In this document: one piece after another, positions 13,266 to 21,427 of the stretch
Layout: each line of letters opens with the position of its first letter
Numbering within the stretch: the stretch's first letter is position 1
Source of the DNA: a virus
Length of the DNA stretch: 26,980 nt
Virus record (IMG/VR): IMGVR_UViG_3300033977_000275
Span: 1-26,980 of that record
Direction: 5' to 3' (one strand)
The notes under the pieces: model-generated
Told to the model about the DNA's origin: nothing
Seen by the model: the letters and a program-made list of their open reading frames with translations, nothing else
The model's database searches: none
Program-made: the position numbers and the translations under genes

Positions 13266-14441
13266 ATGAAGCTGCGTTATTTTGTGCCTTTCCGAGCAGT
13301 GGAAGGCGTGGACGCTCAACTCGCGTTGAAAGAGAAACTGCTAAACATAGAGGGTGTCGCAATCGATGCGTCGGTGAATTCGAATAAGTGGCAGATTCCC
13401 AGCGAGGACCTTGATTTTGTCGCTGCTGGTTTGCTTGGCGCTCAGCTGCGTGTGGATCACGCGGAAAGTGCCCTGATGGTTGTCGGGCGAGTTTCTGCCG
13501 CTAACCGAGAAGGCAGTCGAGTTATGTTTCGCGCGGAGGTCGGCGAGGAGCATCTGATTGAAAAGATTCTGCGTAACTACGTTGACCACGTGAGCATTCA
13601 AGTTGACAGTGACAACGTGGAGTGCAGCAAGTGCGGTAAGCCCACGCGGAAAGAAGGCATGCTTGTTCACCTGTGTCCTGAAGCCTGGGAAATTATTCAT
13701 AAGCCTAAAGTCCGCGAGCTCAGCATCGTGGCGAGCCCGGCTTATAAGGACACGACGTTTGTTCCTGTGGGTTTTGCGGCTGCCATGGATAAGAGTCAGG
13801 TTGATGGGCGCCGGCTTGGGTTGCTTAGTCGCGTGCATCTTTTGAAGGCTAAGCTTGATTTGCTCGGAAGGCTGGAGGCTGTTTCATGGTCATTTGTTAT
13901 TGGAAAAACAGGTGATGATGAGGGTTCTAGACGCGAGTCGCAAGGACCTGATACAAAAACTTTAAGCGCAAAAGAGGTGAAGCCTTTGTCTGAACGTAAT
14001 GCTCAGCAAGGTGCTTCTTCACATAGTGCGAGCGATGGCGATGGCGTGGTTAATACTGCTGTTCCCGATGGAAAATCTTCACCGGTGACGTACCAAGATT
14101 TTCTGCAGCAGCTGCAGGACTTGGAAAGGCAGATTAATGATTCGGGCGCTTCGGCTGTTGACATTGAAGAACTGAAGAAGAAAGTGGCTGATCTTGAGTC
14201 TGAGGTTGCTAAGCGTGCAACTAAGCGTAGCTTAAGCAAGAAGATCAGTGACTTGACTAAGCAGTTGCAGCAGAATGGCGATGAGCAGGCTGAAGGCGCT
14301 GAGGCAGAAGCTGCCAGACGTAGGGCGGGCAGGGGCATTGTTGCGGTTGATCAGTTGCAATCGCAGGCGGATGTTCTCAGCAGCTACGAATGGTTCAAAG
14401 ATCTGCTGAAGGCGCACAGAAAGCTTGTTGGCTTTCAATGA
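13266..14441 (+). CDS. Prohead protease with scaffold-like C-terminus
   Basis: The 391-residue product starts at ATG 13266, behind GGTGATCTTGT. Residues 1-170 resemble herpes/HK97-type (XkdF or Mu-I-like) prohead serine proteases: LRVDHAES gives the candidate catalytic His65, NYVDHVSIQV the candidate Ser110, and RELSIVASPAYKDT the conserved closing strand. Between the last two a four-ligand zinc knuckle (Cys120, Cys123, His135, Cys137) is inserted, which I do not know from standard members. Residues about 270-390 are a long coiled coil (LQQLQDLERQINDS, KKKVADLESEVAKR), the composition expected of an internal scaffold. The protein would therefore guide shell assembly and then cleave itself and the scaffold. 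It precedes the decoration and capsid genes in the usual order. Confidence 0.85.
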   Translation: MKLRYFVPFRAVEGVDAQLALKEKLLNIEGVAIDASVNSNKWQIPSEDLDFVAAGLLGAQLRVDHAESALMVVGRVSAANREGSRVMFRAEVGEEHLIEKILRNYVDHVSIQVDSDNVECSKCGKPTRKEGMLVHLCPEAWEIIHKPKVRELSIVASPAYKDTTFVPVGFAAAMDKSQVDGRRLGLLSRVHLLKAKLDLLGRLEAVSWSFVIGKTGDDEGSRRESQGPDTKTLSAKEVKPLSERNAQQGASSHSASDGDGVVNTAVPDGKSSPVTYQDFLQQLQDLERQINDSGASAVDIEELKKKVADLESEVAKRATKRSLSKKISDLTKQLQQNGDEQAEGAEAEAARRRAGRGIVAVDQLQSQADVLSSYEWFKDLLKAHRKLVGFQ

Positions 14442-14456
14442 TTAGGGTGATCTTTT

Positions 14457-14861
14457 ATGTCTGGTGTTGGTAATGCTCCGTTTCTTGAAGGCACAAGTCC
14501 GCTTGTCAGCGACCGCTACATTGTAACGTTGGCTGTTGCTTCCGGCGTTACTGTAACGATGGGTCAGGTTGTTGAGATCAACACTGACTGGACTGTTGAC
14601 GTGCCGTCTGCTGCTAACAGCCTGAAAGTTGTCGGTATAGCTTTGACAGGTGGCACAGCTGGCCAGTACATCAGTATTATTTGCAGAGGCATATGCAGAG
14701 CAATTAGTGGCGGCGCTATTAACGCGGGTGATCAGATTACGAACGGTGCGTCAAGCGGGCAAGTAGTCACTGACAACACGGATAAGAATACGACTATCAT
14801 GGGCATTGCTTTGTCTACTGTTTCAAGCTCTGGCGTGACGGTTTACGTGCTGCTTTGGTAA
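14457..14861 (+). CDS. Head decoration protein (DUF2190-like)
   Basis: The ATG at 14457 follows GGGTGAT. The 134-residue, Gly/Thr/Val-rich product is almost all beta, with the pattern GVTVTMGQVVEINTDWTVD, VVGIALTGGTAGQYISI and GDQITNGASSGQVVT. This fits the small decoration/stabilisation proteins (DUF2190 or capsid cement class) that attach to the outer shell at icosahedral axes and are encoded directly before the capsid gene. Only 14 bases separate it from the major capsid gene. No signal or membrane segment is seen. Confidence 0.85.
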   Translation: MSGVGNAPFLEGTSPLVSDRYIVTLAVASGVTVTMGQVVEINTDWTVDVPSAANSLKVVGIALTGGTAGQYISIICRGICRAISGGAINAGDQITNGASSGQVVTDNTDKNTTIMGIALSTVSSSGVTVYVLLW

Positions 14862-14875
14862 GAAGGTGATTTTGT

Positions 14876-16438
14876 ATGGCGTTTGTTGAGTCAGCTTTGA
14901 CTTATGTGACTTCTGGGGCTGAGCTTTACCCTGCATTGTCTAAGATGATTGTTGAGTTGACGATGCCTGCTTTGGTCATCAAGAAGTTGCTTCCGGAGTT
15001 TCCGCTGCCTATGGGTAAAAGTGCGACTTTTCTTAAAGAGCAAGGCAGCAGGGCAGCTGCGATAAGCCAGGTTGGTGAGGGCGCTGAGATCATGATGGAT
15101 TTCACGCCTTTGACAACGTTCACCGTGATTCCTTACAAGAAGGGGCTGCGTGAACGTGTCAGCCGCGAGAACATTGAGGACCTTTACATTCCGGTGATTG
15201 CAGAGCAACTGCGGCGTTTGGCTAGGCGTATGGCTTACACGATTGACAAGGACTGCATGTCTGTCATCCAAAACGCTGCAGGGAACTCGATTACTTCAAC
15301 CGGAACAAGCATGGGCGCTACTGGAACTGCGTTCACTGTAACTGGCGGCTGCGGTACGAAAGACATTTTGGCTGCTAAGGCTGCCGTTGAAAACAACAAT
15401 TTCATCGTTGACAGCTTCCTTCTTAACCCGATCAACGCTAGAGATGTTATGTATCTGCCGCAGTTTTCGCTTTACGCTCAGTTCGGTGAAGAACCGTCTG
15501 GGATGAAGAACGGCATGGTCGGCCAGATCTACGGCATGAACGTGTACGTTAGCACCGTTGTCCCCGCCGGCACCGCCTTCGTCTTAAGCACAGGCAAGAA
15601 CTTATCTGCTGCCTACGCTCCATTGGGCTATTTCGTAAATAGAAGCCAAAAGGAACACTTAAATAACTTAGCGGGTTAATGCTTGCTAAGTTGATAAGTT
15701 TGCCAAAGCCTCAAGAACCTGATCGCCTCTTCAAGACAAAAGCTTGCGCAATTTGCGGAAAACCTTTTACTGTTGAATGGAACCACGGCAAAACGGTTTG
15801 TTGTAGTGAGGAATGTAAACGTGCGAACTGGATTAAGAATCATCCGTCGAAGAATTCGAATTGTCTTAACTGTGGTAAGCCATTGTCGCTTTTGCAGTTA
15901 CGGCATGGAAAAAGACGCGGTGATTTTTGCTCTCAGAAATGCAACTTCCAATATTACCTCAAACTTAACCCAAATCACCAATCTATGGCTGGGAAGCATG
16001 GTGGTCTATCAACAGCAAAAAAACATCCCGAAAACATGCGCAATGCTTATTCAGTTTTGACTCCTGAACTTAGACGAGAAAACAAGCGTAAACATGATCA
16101 GACTGTAGTTGAAAAGGCTGAAGAGTTGAAAAAGAATGGTTTTCTCATTATCTTTCAAGATTCATGGTCAAAACCGAGACCAGACATCATCGCGTACAAG
16201 AACGGCGAATTATTTTTGTTGGATGTCAAAACTGGAAGGGGAAGTATTAAGGTACTTGAGGAAAGAAAGTTCAAGCTTGTTTCTTAATGGTTCTAGCGAA
16301 GTAAAACGCCCATTGATGACTGACGTTGAGGTTAAGCAGGAGTTCGACAGTGTCGACGTTACTTTGACTACCCGATACAGCCCCGTTGTAGTGTGTGGAG
16401 AAGCCATTTCTGCAATCACTGGTTTGAACACGAGTTAA
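14876..16438 (+). CDS. Major capsid protein, HK97 fold, gene split by an intron
   Basis: The coding sequence is best read as join(14876-15638, 16302-16438): 900 bases, 299 residues, in frame. The start follows AAGGTGAT. Exon 1 shows the HK97-type N-arm, E-loop (GEGAEIMMDFTPLTTFTV), spine helix (IAEQLRRLARRMAYTIDKD) and A-domain (FLLNPINARDVMYL). Without splicing the frame stops at 15679 and the protein lacks its last strand. Exon 2 supplies the standard C-terminus (KRPLMTDVEVKQEFDSVD, then TTRYSPVVVCGEAI). Joining at the bulge-helix-bulge gives GYFVIKRPL, the motif expected there. A three-base shifted join at the shared GTAAA also stays in frame (GYFVKRPL). The product should build the icosahedral shell after proteolytic maturation. 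Confidence 0.87.
15665..15692 (+). promoter_or_regulatory. Hairpin presenting the endonuclease start codon
   Basis: AACTTAGC (15665-15672) pairs perfectly with GCTAAGTT (15685-15692). The 12-base loop contains the overlapping stop and start, TAATG, at 15677-15681. In unspliced mRNA this could limit or time translation of the endonuclease after the capsid reading frame ends. Pairing is certain; control is inferred. Confidence 0.5.
15679..16287 (+). CDS. Intron-encoded putative homing endonuclease, zinc-finger plus PD-(D/E)XK
   Basis: The 202-residue gene lies wholly within the intron; its ATG overlaps the stop of the unspliced capsid frame (TAATG). Two zinc-finger-like units come first, CAICGKPF...CSEEC (about residues 22-46) and CLNCGKPL...CSQKC (about 61-87). 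A KHGGLSTAKKHPENM region resembling intron-endonuclease DNA-binding modules follows. The C-terminus has a PD-(D/E)XK-type core: a helix VVEKAEELKKNGF, then RPDIIAYKNGELFLLDVKTG, giving PD...DVK. Such an enzyme would cut intronless capsid genes so that the intron is copied in by repair. Most homing enzymes in archaeal introns are LAGLIDADG, so this type is unusual. It is not an intein, because stop codons interrupt the frame. Confidence 0.72.
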   Translation: MLAKLISLPKPQEPDRLFKTKACAICGKPFTVEWNHGKTVCCSEECKRANWIKNHPSKNSNCLNCGKPLSLLQLRHGKRRGDFCSQKCNFQYYLKLNPNHQSMAGKHGGLSTAKKHPENMRNAYSVLTPELRRENKRKHDQTVVEKAEELKKNGFLIIFQDSWSKPRPDIIAYKNGELFLLDVKTGRGSIKVLEERKFKLVS

Positions 16439-16487
16439 ATTTGCTTTCTTAATCTTTCTTAAGCTGAATTGTTTCTTTTCTTTGCCT
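16439..16487 (+). terminator. Pyrimidine-rich terminator after capsid gene
   Basis: Several T runs (CTTTCTT, TTTCTTTTCTTT) lie directly after the capsid stop. They would end or reduce transcription of the head genes before the fibre gene, which has its own ribosome site 140 bases later. Confidence 0.4.
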
Positions 16488-16571
16488 CAGTCTTTTAAGT
16501 CTGTGACCGTTAAGCCGGGATTTTTAGTTATCTAAAATAAAGTTTGAAGGAGAAAAAAATGGAAGATGAGT

Positions 16572-16606
16572 AATCCTCAATCAAGTGGGCTTTTGAATTG
16601 GGGATT
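16572..16606 (+). promoter_or_regulatory. 10-bp hairpin upstream of the large fibre gene
   Basis: AATCCTCAAT (16572-16581) pairs with ATTGGGGATT (16597-16606), with one G-U pair and a 15-base loop. It lies about 33 bases before the fibre start and just after a ribosome-site-like GGAG and a tiny four-codon frame (ATG 16560). A leader structure controlling fibre expression is possible. Confidence 0.35.
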
Positions 16607-16639
16607 CTTCATGCTTTAGAGGTACCTGGGGAGTAGTTG

Positions 16640-19600
16640 ATGGGCAGCGCTAGTATTTCAATTTCAATCACTGCGCAGCACGCGTTCACGCTTAATTCCA
16701 CGGCTGATAACACAGCGGCGTCGATTAATAGTCCGCAGTGGAATTCCGCCCATAATACGACGGCGTCTATAAGCATTGCAAATATTAACGCTGACAGTTT
16801 AGGCGGGTCAGCTGCTTCGCAGTTTGCAGGCTCATCTGTCGTTGCCCAAATCAACTCTTCATCTGGCTCGTTGACGCTTGCCGCAGGCAACAACGTAACC
16901 CTTAGTCAAAGCAACAGCGGAATCACGATCAACGGTCCCAACATTCCGGCTCAGTCAACAGCACCAGCCGAGATTTCTGCGTCAAATCAAGCATTTACGT
17001 CTGGCACAATCGTCATTTCTGGATCAGACATGGTCACAGTTAAAACAGGCGCTAATCAGTCCATCATTATCGATGCCACTCAAAGCGTACAGACTCAGAG
17101 CACAGCGGCGCTTAATGGATCGACAGGCAACGTTCTTTTAACGGCTGGAAATAATGTTACGCTTTCGCAGAATCAAAGCACAATAACGATCTCTGCAGCG
17201 AACCAATCAGTTCAATCCTACAATATCCCTGCCGCTGGAACGCAGACTGCTAACTCCAGCGGAACTCATGTTTTTTCTAACTCCAACAACGTCAGTTTTG
17301 GAATGAATAATTCCTCAGTGATTACGGCGTCTGCATCGTTTAGTCAATCAGTTCAGACGCAGAGCCTTATTCCAGCCGCAGGAGTCTCAGGCGGCAACAC
17401 AAACAACACGAGTGGAACTTTTAGCGGCTCGTTAATGTTTGCTGGCGGAAATAATATCACTTTGTCTGTTTCAACTTCAGCAGGCGGCCAAACAATTACT
17501 ATTTCGGCTGCTAATGCCGGCGGCGCCCAAACAGGCATCAGTGGCATAATCGCGGGTACTCAAACAGAAACTTCGGGTACTATAAGTTTTGCAAACAGTA
17601 ACGGCATATCTTTCGGAATGTCTAACTCGTCAGTTATAACTGCTTCTTATACGGTACCTACGCAGTCAGTACAGAGCTATAATATTCCAGCTGCAGGAAC
17701 ACAAACTGCACAAACTTCTGGGACGCACGTCTTCAGCAACTCCAATAATGTTAGCTTTGGAATGAGCAATTCAAGCGTCATAACAGCGTCAGCATCGTGC
17801 CCTTCTCAAACAACACAGTCTTACAACATATTAGCAGCAGGGACGCAGACCGCTAACACTACCGGCACTGTCGTCTTTAGCAACTCAAACAGCGTCACTT
17901 TCGGAATGTCTAACAGCTCTGTTGTGACAGCATCGTTTAGTCAAAGCGTTCAAACACAAGGTTTGGTTCCTGTGGCAGGCGTAAGCACCGCTGGAAACAC
18001 AAGCGGTAACACAGGTGCTTACTCAGGCTCGTTCTTTCTCCAGGGCGGAAACAACATCACGTTGTCGGTGTCAACGGCGGCAGGCGCACAAACAGTCATT
18101 GTCTCGGGCGCAAACGCTGGCGGAGCCCAAACAGGAATTTCAGGAGTCATCGCGTCCAATGCAACATACACAAGTGGCACAGTTTCGTTTTCAGGCAGCG
18201 ACATGATTACGGTGAAATCTGCCGCAGGACAAGCTGTAATTATCGATGCTACTCAAAGCGTTCAGTCTTACAATATACCTGCTGCGGGTACAGAGACTGC
18301 TCAGACAAGCGGAACGCATGTTTTTAGCAACAGTAACAACGTAAGTTTTGGCATGAGCAATTCAAGCGTGATTACGGCTTCAGCCTCATTTTCGCAGTCT
18401 ACGGCTCCTGGAGCAATTAGCGCGGGCACGCAGATAGCGGCTTCTGGAACGGTTGTACTTTCAAACTCTAATGGCATCAGCTTTGGTATGAGCAACTCTT
18501 CAATTATAACTGCTTCGTACACAGTGCCATCACAATCTGTGCAAACTCAAAACATGGTTGATGTCGTCGCATCCAACACGACTTTCAGTTCAGGCACTAT
18601 CACAATTTCTGGGAGCGATATGGTAACTGTCAAGTCGGCGGCGAATGAGGTAATAATTGATGCTACTCAGTCTGTGCAGACGCAGAGTGTCCATCAGTTG
18701 TCAGCTGGGACTCAACTAGCTACCAGCGGCACCGTTGTACTCAGTAACAGTAATAACGTCACTTTTGGAATGTCGAATAGTTCGATTGTTACAGCATCAG
18801 CCTCGTATCCGTCTCAAACGGTTCAAAGCTACAATATTCTTGCAGCGGGAACTCAAACTGCTAATACAACGGGAAGCGTTGTATTTTCTAATAGTAACAA
18901 CGTCACGTTCGGTATGTCTCAATCATCCATCGTCACAGCATCGTTCAGTTATTCGCAATCTACAGCTCCGAGCGCTATATCAGCGTCAGGCAGCAGCGTG
19001 AGTTCAGGCACTGTTGTTTTCAGTAACAGCAACAACGTATCGTTCGGAATGAACGGGAATACGATCACAGCAACAGTAACAGGCGCAGGCGGCGGAGGAG
19101 GCGCTGCGATTTCAGCGAGTGGTAGCTCCATCAGCTCCGGTACAGCTGTCTTCAGTAACAGTAACAATGTGAGTTTCGGAATGAACGGGTCCACAATTAC
19201 CGCTTCGGCAACAGTAGCTTCTACAACGTACCAATCTTACAACGGAGGCATATCTGCCGGCTCTCAAATTATAACCTCGGGAACGGCGGTTTTCAGCAAC
19301 AGTAACAACGTCACATTTGGAATGAGTAATTCCTCGGTGATTACGGCGTCCGCGTCCTATCCGGCGCAGACGGTACAATCTTACAACTTGCTTGCTGCGG
19401 GAACTCAGACTGCTAATACAACCGGAACAGTTGAATTTTCTAACAGCAATAATGTTTCGTTCGGGATGTCTAATTCTTCGGTGATAACGGCATCATTTTC
19501 CTACTCGCAGTCTACGGCTCCGAGCGCAATATCAGCGTCTGGAAGCTCTGTCTCTTCTGGCACTGTTGTGTTTAGCAACGCGAACAACGTCACGTTTGGT

Positions 19601-20566
19601 ATGAGTAACAACACGATAACTGCTTCAGCTTCTGGCGCAGGCGGCGGCGGGGGCGCAGCGATTTCGGCATCTGGAAACTCCGCTTCAAACGGTACAGTTG
19701 TCTTTTCGAACAGCAACTCCGTGAGTTTCGGCATGAACGGTTCAACAGTTACGGCATCCGTCGGCGCGACAACCTTGCAGTCTTACAACGGCGGAATCGC
19801 GGCTGGAACTCAGACGTTAACTTCAGGGACTTGCATCTTCTCGAACAGCAACGGCGTAAGCTTCGGCATGTCAGGAACTGCGACTGTTACGGCAAATGTC
19901 GCAAGTTTGGTTCCGAGGATGCAAGCGTATTTTCCATTGGACGAAGTCTTCACAAGTTTGGTCGCTGTTCCGCAGGGCAGCGTATCAGTTCAGCCCGTGC
20001 TCTTCCCGTTCTACCTGACCGCAACAGAAATTGACTTCGCAGTAAGCATGAGCGTTGCAACGAACACGTCGAACACAAGCGCGTCATGTAACATAAGCAT
20101 CAACGTCGGCTTGTATTCACTGAGTTATTCAACTAGTGCTGGTGGAGCGACAAACGAGTTAACGTTAGCTACGTCATCCAGCGGCGTCGTCGAATTCACT
20201 TGGAGCAGCAACACAACGGGTTCAGTTACTGGCATGAAGCGGCTATCCGTGCCGTTCAGCATTAACGCTACGCCTGGTCTCTGGTGGCTCGGCGTAGTCA
20301 TGTCCACAGCGACAACTTACACTGGGCAGTCGATGACTATTTACGGTAACAGCGCGGTTCCGAACGCGTCGAACGCTATGAACCTCGGTTATTTAGGTTC
20401 TGGTACTGCGACTTACGGGTCAGTTTTCCCGTGGCAAGGCATCTACACAGTTCAGCAAAGCAGCGTTCCGAACGCTATCAGTACGGCCGACTTGAACGTA
20501 ACGTCTGCGTCGAACGTGCAGATAGCTAACGTCTGGTTTGCACTTAAAAACAACGTGTCATGGTAG
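16640..20566 (+). CDS. Giant repeat fibre/adhesin protein
   Basis: ATG 16640 is chosen over TTG 16637 because GGGGAG sits six bases before it; the product is about 1308 residues. Nearly all of it is built from short beta repeats. I count 15 copies of a unit like GTVVFSNSNNVSFGMSN-SSVITAS, three of a unit like GSDMVTVK...IIDATQS, and a few GGNNITLSVSTSAG units, joined by Ala/Thr/Gln linkers and two Gly-rich hinges (GAGGGGGAAISASG). The last 200 residues, after LVPRMQAYFPLDEV, are a distinct non-repeated domain that may be the tip. This plan fits a trimeric viral fibre or adhesin. The gene lies between capsid and connector genes, unlike usual tail-fibre genes, so a head fibre is also possible. 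There is no signal peptide. Confidence 0.75.
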   Translation: MGSASISISITAQHAFTLNSTADNTAASINSPQWNSAHNTTASISIANINADSLGGSAASQFAGSSVVAQINSSSGSLTLAAGNNVTLSQSNSGITINGPNIPAQSTAPAEISASNQAFTSGTIVISGSDMVTVKTGANQSIIIDATQSVQTQSTAALNGSTGNVLLTAGNNVTLSQNQSTITISAANQSVQSYNIPAAGTQTANSSGTHVFSNSNNVSFGMNNSSVITASASFSQSVQTQSLIPAAGVSGGNTNNTSGTFSGSLMFAGGNNITLSVSTSAGGQTITISAANAGGAQTGISGIIAGTQTETSGTISFANSNGISFGMSNSSVITASYTVPTQSVQSYNIPAAGTQTAQTSGTHVFSNSNNVSFGMSNSSVITASASCPSQTTQSYNILAAGTQTANTTGTVVFSNSNSVTFGMSNSSVVTASFSQSVQTQGLVPVAGVSTAGNTSGNTGAYSGSFFLQGGNNITLSVSTAAGAQTVIVSGANAGGAQTGISGVIASNATYTSGTVSFSGSDMITVKSAAGQAVIIDATQSVQSYNIPAAGTETAQTSGTHVFSNSNNVSFGMSNSSVITASASFSQSTAPGAISAGTQIAASGTVVLSNSNGISFGMSNSSIITASYTVPSQSVQTQNMVDVVASNTTFSSGTITISGSDMVTVKSAANEVIIDATQSVQTQSVHQLSAGTQLATSGTVVLSNSNNVTFGMSNSSIVTASASYPSQTVQSYNILAAGTQTANTTGSVVFSNSNNVTFGMSQSSIVTASFSYSQSTAPSAISASGSSVSSGTVVFSNSNNVSFGMNGNTITATVTGAGGGGGAAISASGSSISSGTAVFSNSNNVSFGMNGSTITASATVASTTYQSYNGGISAGSQIITSGTAVFSNSNNVTFGMSNSSVITASASYPAQTVQSYNLLAAGTQTANTTGTVEFSNSNNVSFGMSNSSVITASFSYSQSTAPSAISASGSSVSSGTVVFSNANNVTFGMSNNTITASASGAGGGGGAAISASGNSASNGTVVFSNSNSVSFGMNGSTVTASVGATTLQSYNGGIAAGTQTLTSGTCIFSNSNGVSFGMSGTATVTANVASLVPRMQAYFPLDEVFTSLVAVPQGSVSVQPVLFPFYLTATEIDFAVSMSVATNTSNTSASCNISINVGLYSLSYSTSAGGATNELTLATSSSGVVEFTWSSNTTGSVTGMKRLSVPFSINATPGLWWLGVVMSTATTYTGQSMTIYGNSAVPNASNAMNLGYLGSGTATYGSVFPWQGIYTVQQSSVPNAISTADLNVTSASNVQIANVWFALKNNVSW

Positions 20567-21378
20567 GCGAAGAACTTGAGTTATCAAACTCCAACGTTTG
20601 TATCTCAAAGAACCAGCGGATGCACGCAAGAAGTGACTTAAAAATGGTTCTTGCTATAGACGGTTCAGCTATAAATGCTTCAACTACAAACGCAGCAAGC
20701 ATTTCTGCATCTCTCACAACGACTCAAGCTAACGATGTCATTGTTGTTGCGTTTATGGGCGAAATGAATACCAATGCTGCATGCCCAACAATTTCGCAGA
20801 TTTCGTCGACGCATTTACCGTCAACCGCTTGGAGTAAACGGAGTCAGATCCAGATGGCTGGTGAAGGTGGTACTACAAGCGGAAATATAGATGTAGAAGT
20901 TTGGTGGGCTGTTGCTTCGTCTGCTTTGTCATCAGAGAGTATAACTGTCACATTAACTGGAACATGCAATGATGATATGGCGCTTGTTATTTTTGGAGTG
21001 TCAGGAGCAAACACTTCATCACCGTGGGACTCAAACAGCTCTTTGCCAGCATACAATACGAATGCAAGTAGTACGTCAAAAAATATTGCAAGTACAACTT
21101 TCAGCACGTCCAACGCTAATGATATACTGTTGTCAATTCAAGGTGTTGAAGTTGGTGCTGGAGCTACCCCGAGTGGATACACAGAGGTTAATACCGCCAA
21201 CAACAGCGGCGGAACTTATGGCGCTATAATTTATGTTGCTGAGGATATAGTTACTGCGACTCAATCAAGTGTTAGCCAAAGTACGACTGAATCTACGGAT
21301 TGGTGGGGCGTTATTGCGGATGCCATCCAGCAAGCTCCTGTTCCTCCTCTTACTTTTGCTACGCATTGGCTCTGGTGA
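20560..21378 (+). CDS. Beta-rich fibre-associated protein
   Basis: The reading frame opens at ATG 20560, overlapping the fibre stop by seven bases, but the protein-like part starts at ATG 20644 (MVLAIDGSAINASTT), which is the likelier start of a 244-residue product. It is rich in Ser, Thr, Asn and Ala and has beta-sandwich-like patterns such as ANDVIVVAFMGEM, VWWAVASSALSSESITVTL and ANDILLSIQGVEVGAG, where the ANDVIVVAF and ANDILLSIQ strands may be a duplicated element. It ends with THWLW, similar to the end of the next protein (QHWFM). It is probably a virion adhesin or fibre component; no enzyme motif is visible. Confidence 0.65.
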   Translation: MVGEELELSNSNVCISKNQRMHARSDLKMVLAIDGSAINASTTNAASISASLTTTQANDVIVVAFMGEMNTNAACPTISQISSTHLPSTAWSKRSQIQMAGEGGTTSGNIDVEVWWAVASSALSSESITVTLTGTCNDDMALVIFGVSGANTSSPWDSNSSLPAYNTNASSTSKNIASTTFSTSNANDILLSIQGVEVGAGATPSGYTEVNTANNSGGTYGAIIYVAEDIVTATQSSVSQSTTESTDWWGVIADAIQQAPVPPLTFATHWLW

Positions 21379-21427
21379 CTAGGACGGTTCTAATGAACAA
21401 TCACTCAAACTGCAGGAAGAGAATAAA

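Larger units (their letters stand above)
15639..16301 (+). other. Bulge-helix-bulge (BHB) intron in the major capsid gene
   Basis: The two exon-intron borders pair as a canonical archaeal splice motif. The central helix is UCGU (15633-15636) with GCGA (16296-16299), exactly 4 bp. The bulges are AAA (15637-15639) and AGU (16300-16302), each 3 nt and on opposite strands. The inner helix is UAGAA (15640-15644) with UUCUA (16291-16295). On the exon side UU pairs with AA and UGGGC (15624-15628) pairs with GCCCA (16308-16312), with one mismatch and one bulged C between. Cutting after the second base of each bulge, the known position for tRNA splicing endonuclease, removes 663 bases and restores the capsid frame. 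An alternative fold lengthens the middle helix to 8 bp. Group I or II features are not seen at the borders. Confidence 0.75.

Noticed and set aside
15639-16301. Group I or group II intron
   Set aside because: The possible joins within the shared GTAAA cannot give an exon ending in U together with an intron ending in G, and there is no group II GUGYG start with an AY end. The intron core outside the endonuclease gene is also too short for a group I core. A full covariance search was not possible.
14876-16438. The split capsid gene as an intein, or as a simple frameshift or pseudogene
   Set aside because: The inserted DNA contains stop codons in the capsid frame, and the endonuclease uses its own ATG, so no single precursor protein forms. 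The full C-terminal coding part is intact, and the borders pair as a splice motif, which decay would not produce.
16893-19734. Long minus-strand frames opposite the fibre gene
   Set aside because: They mirror the repeated Ser/Asn/Val units and have Pro/Leu/Val-rich sequences without starts, ribosome sites or domain features.
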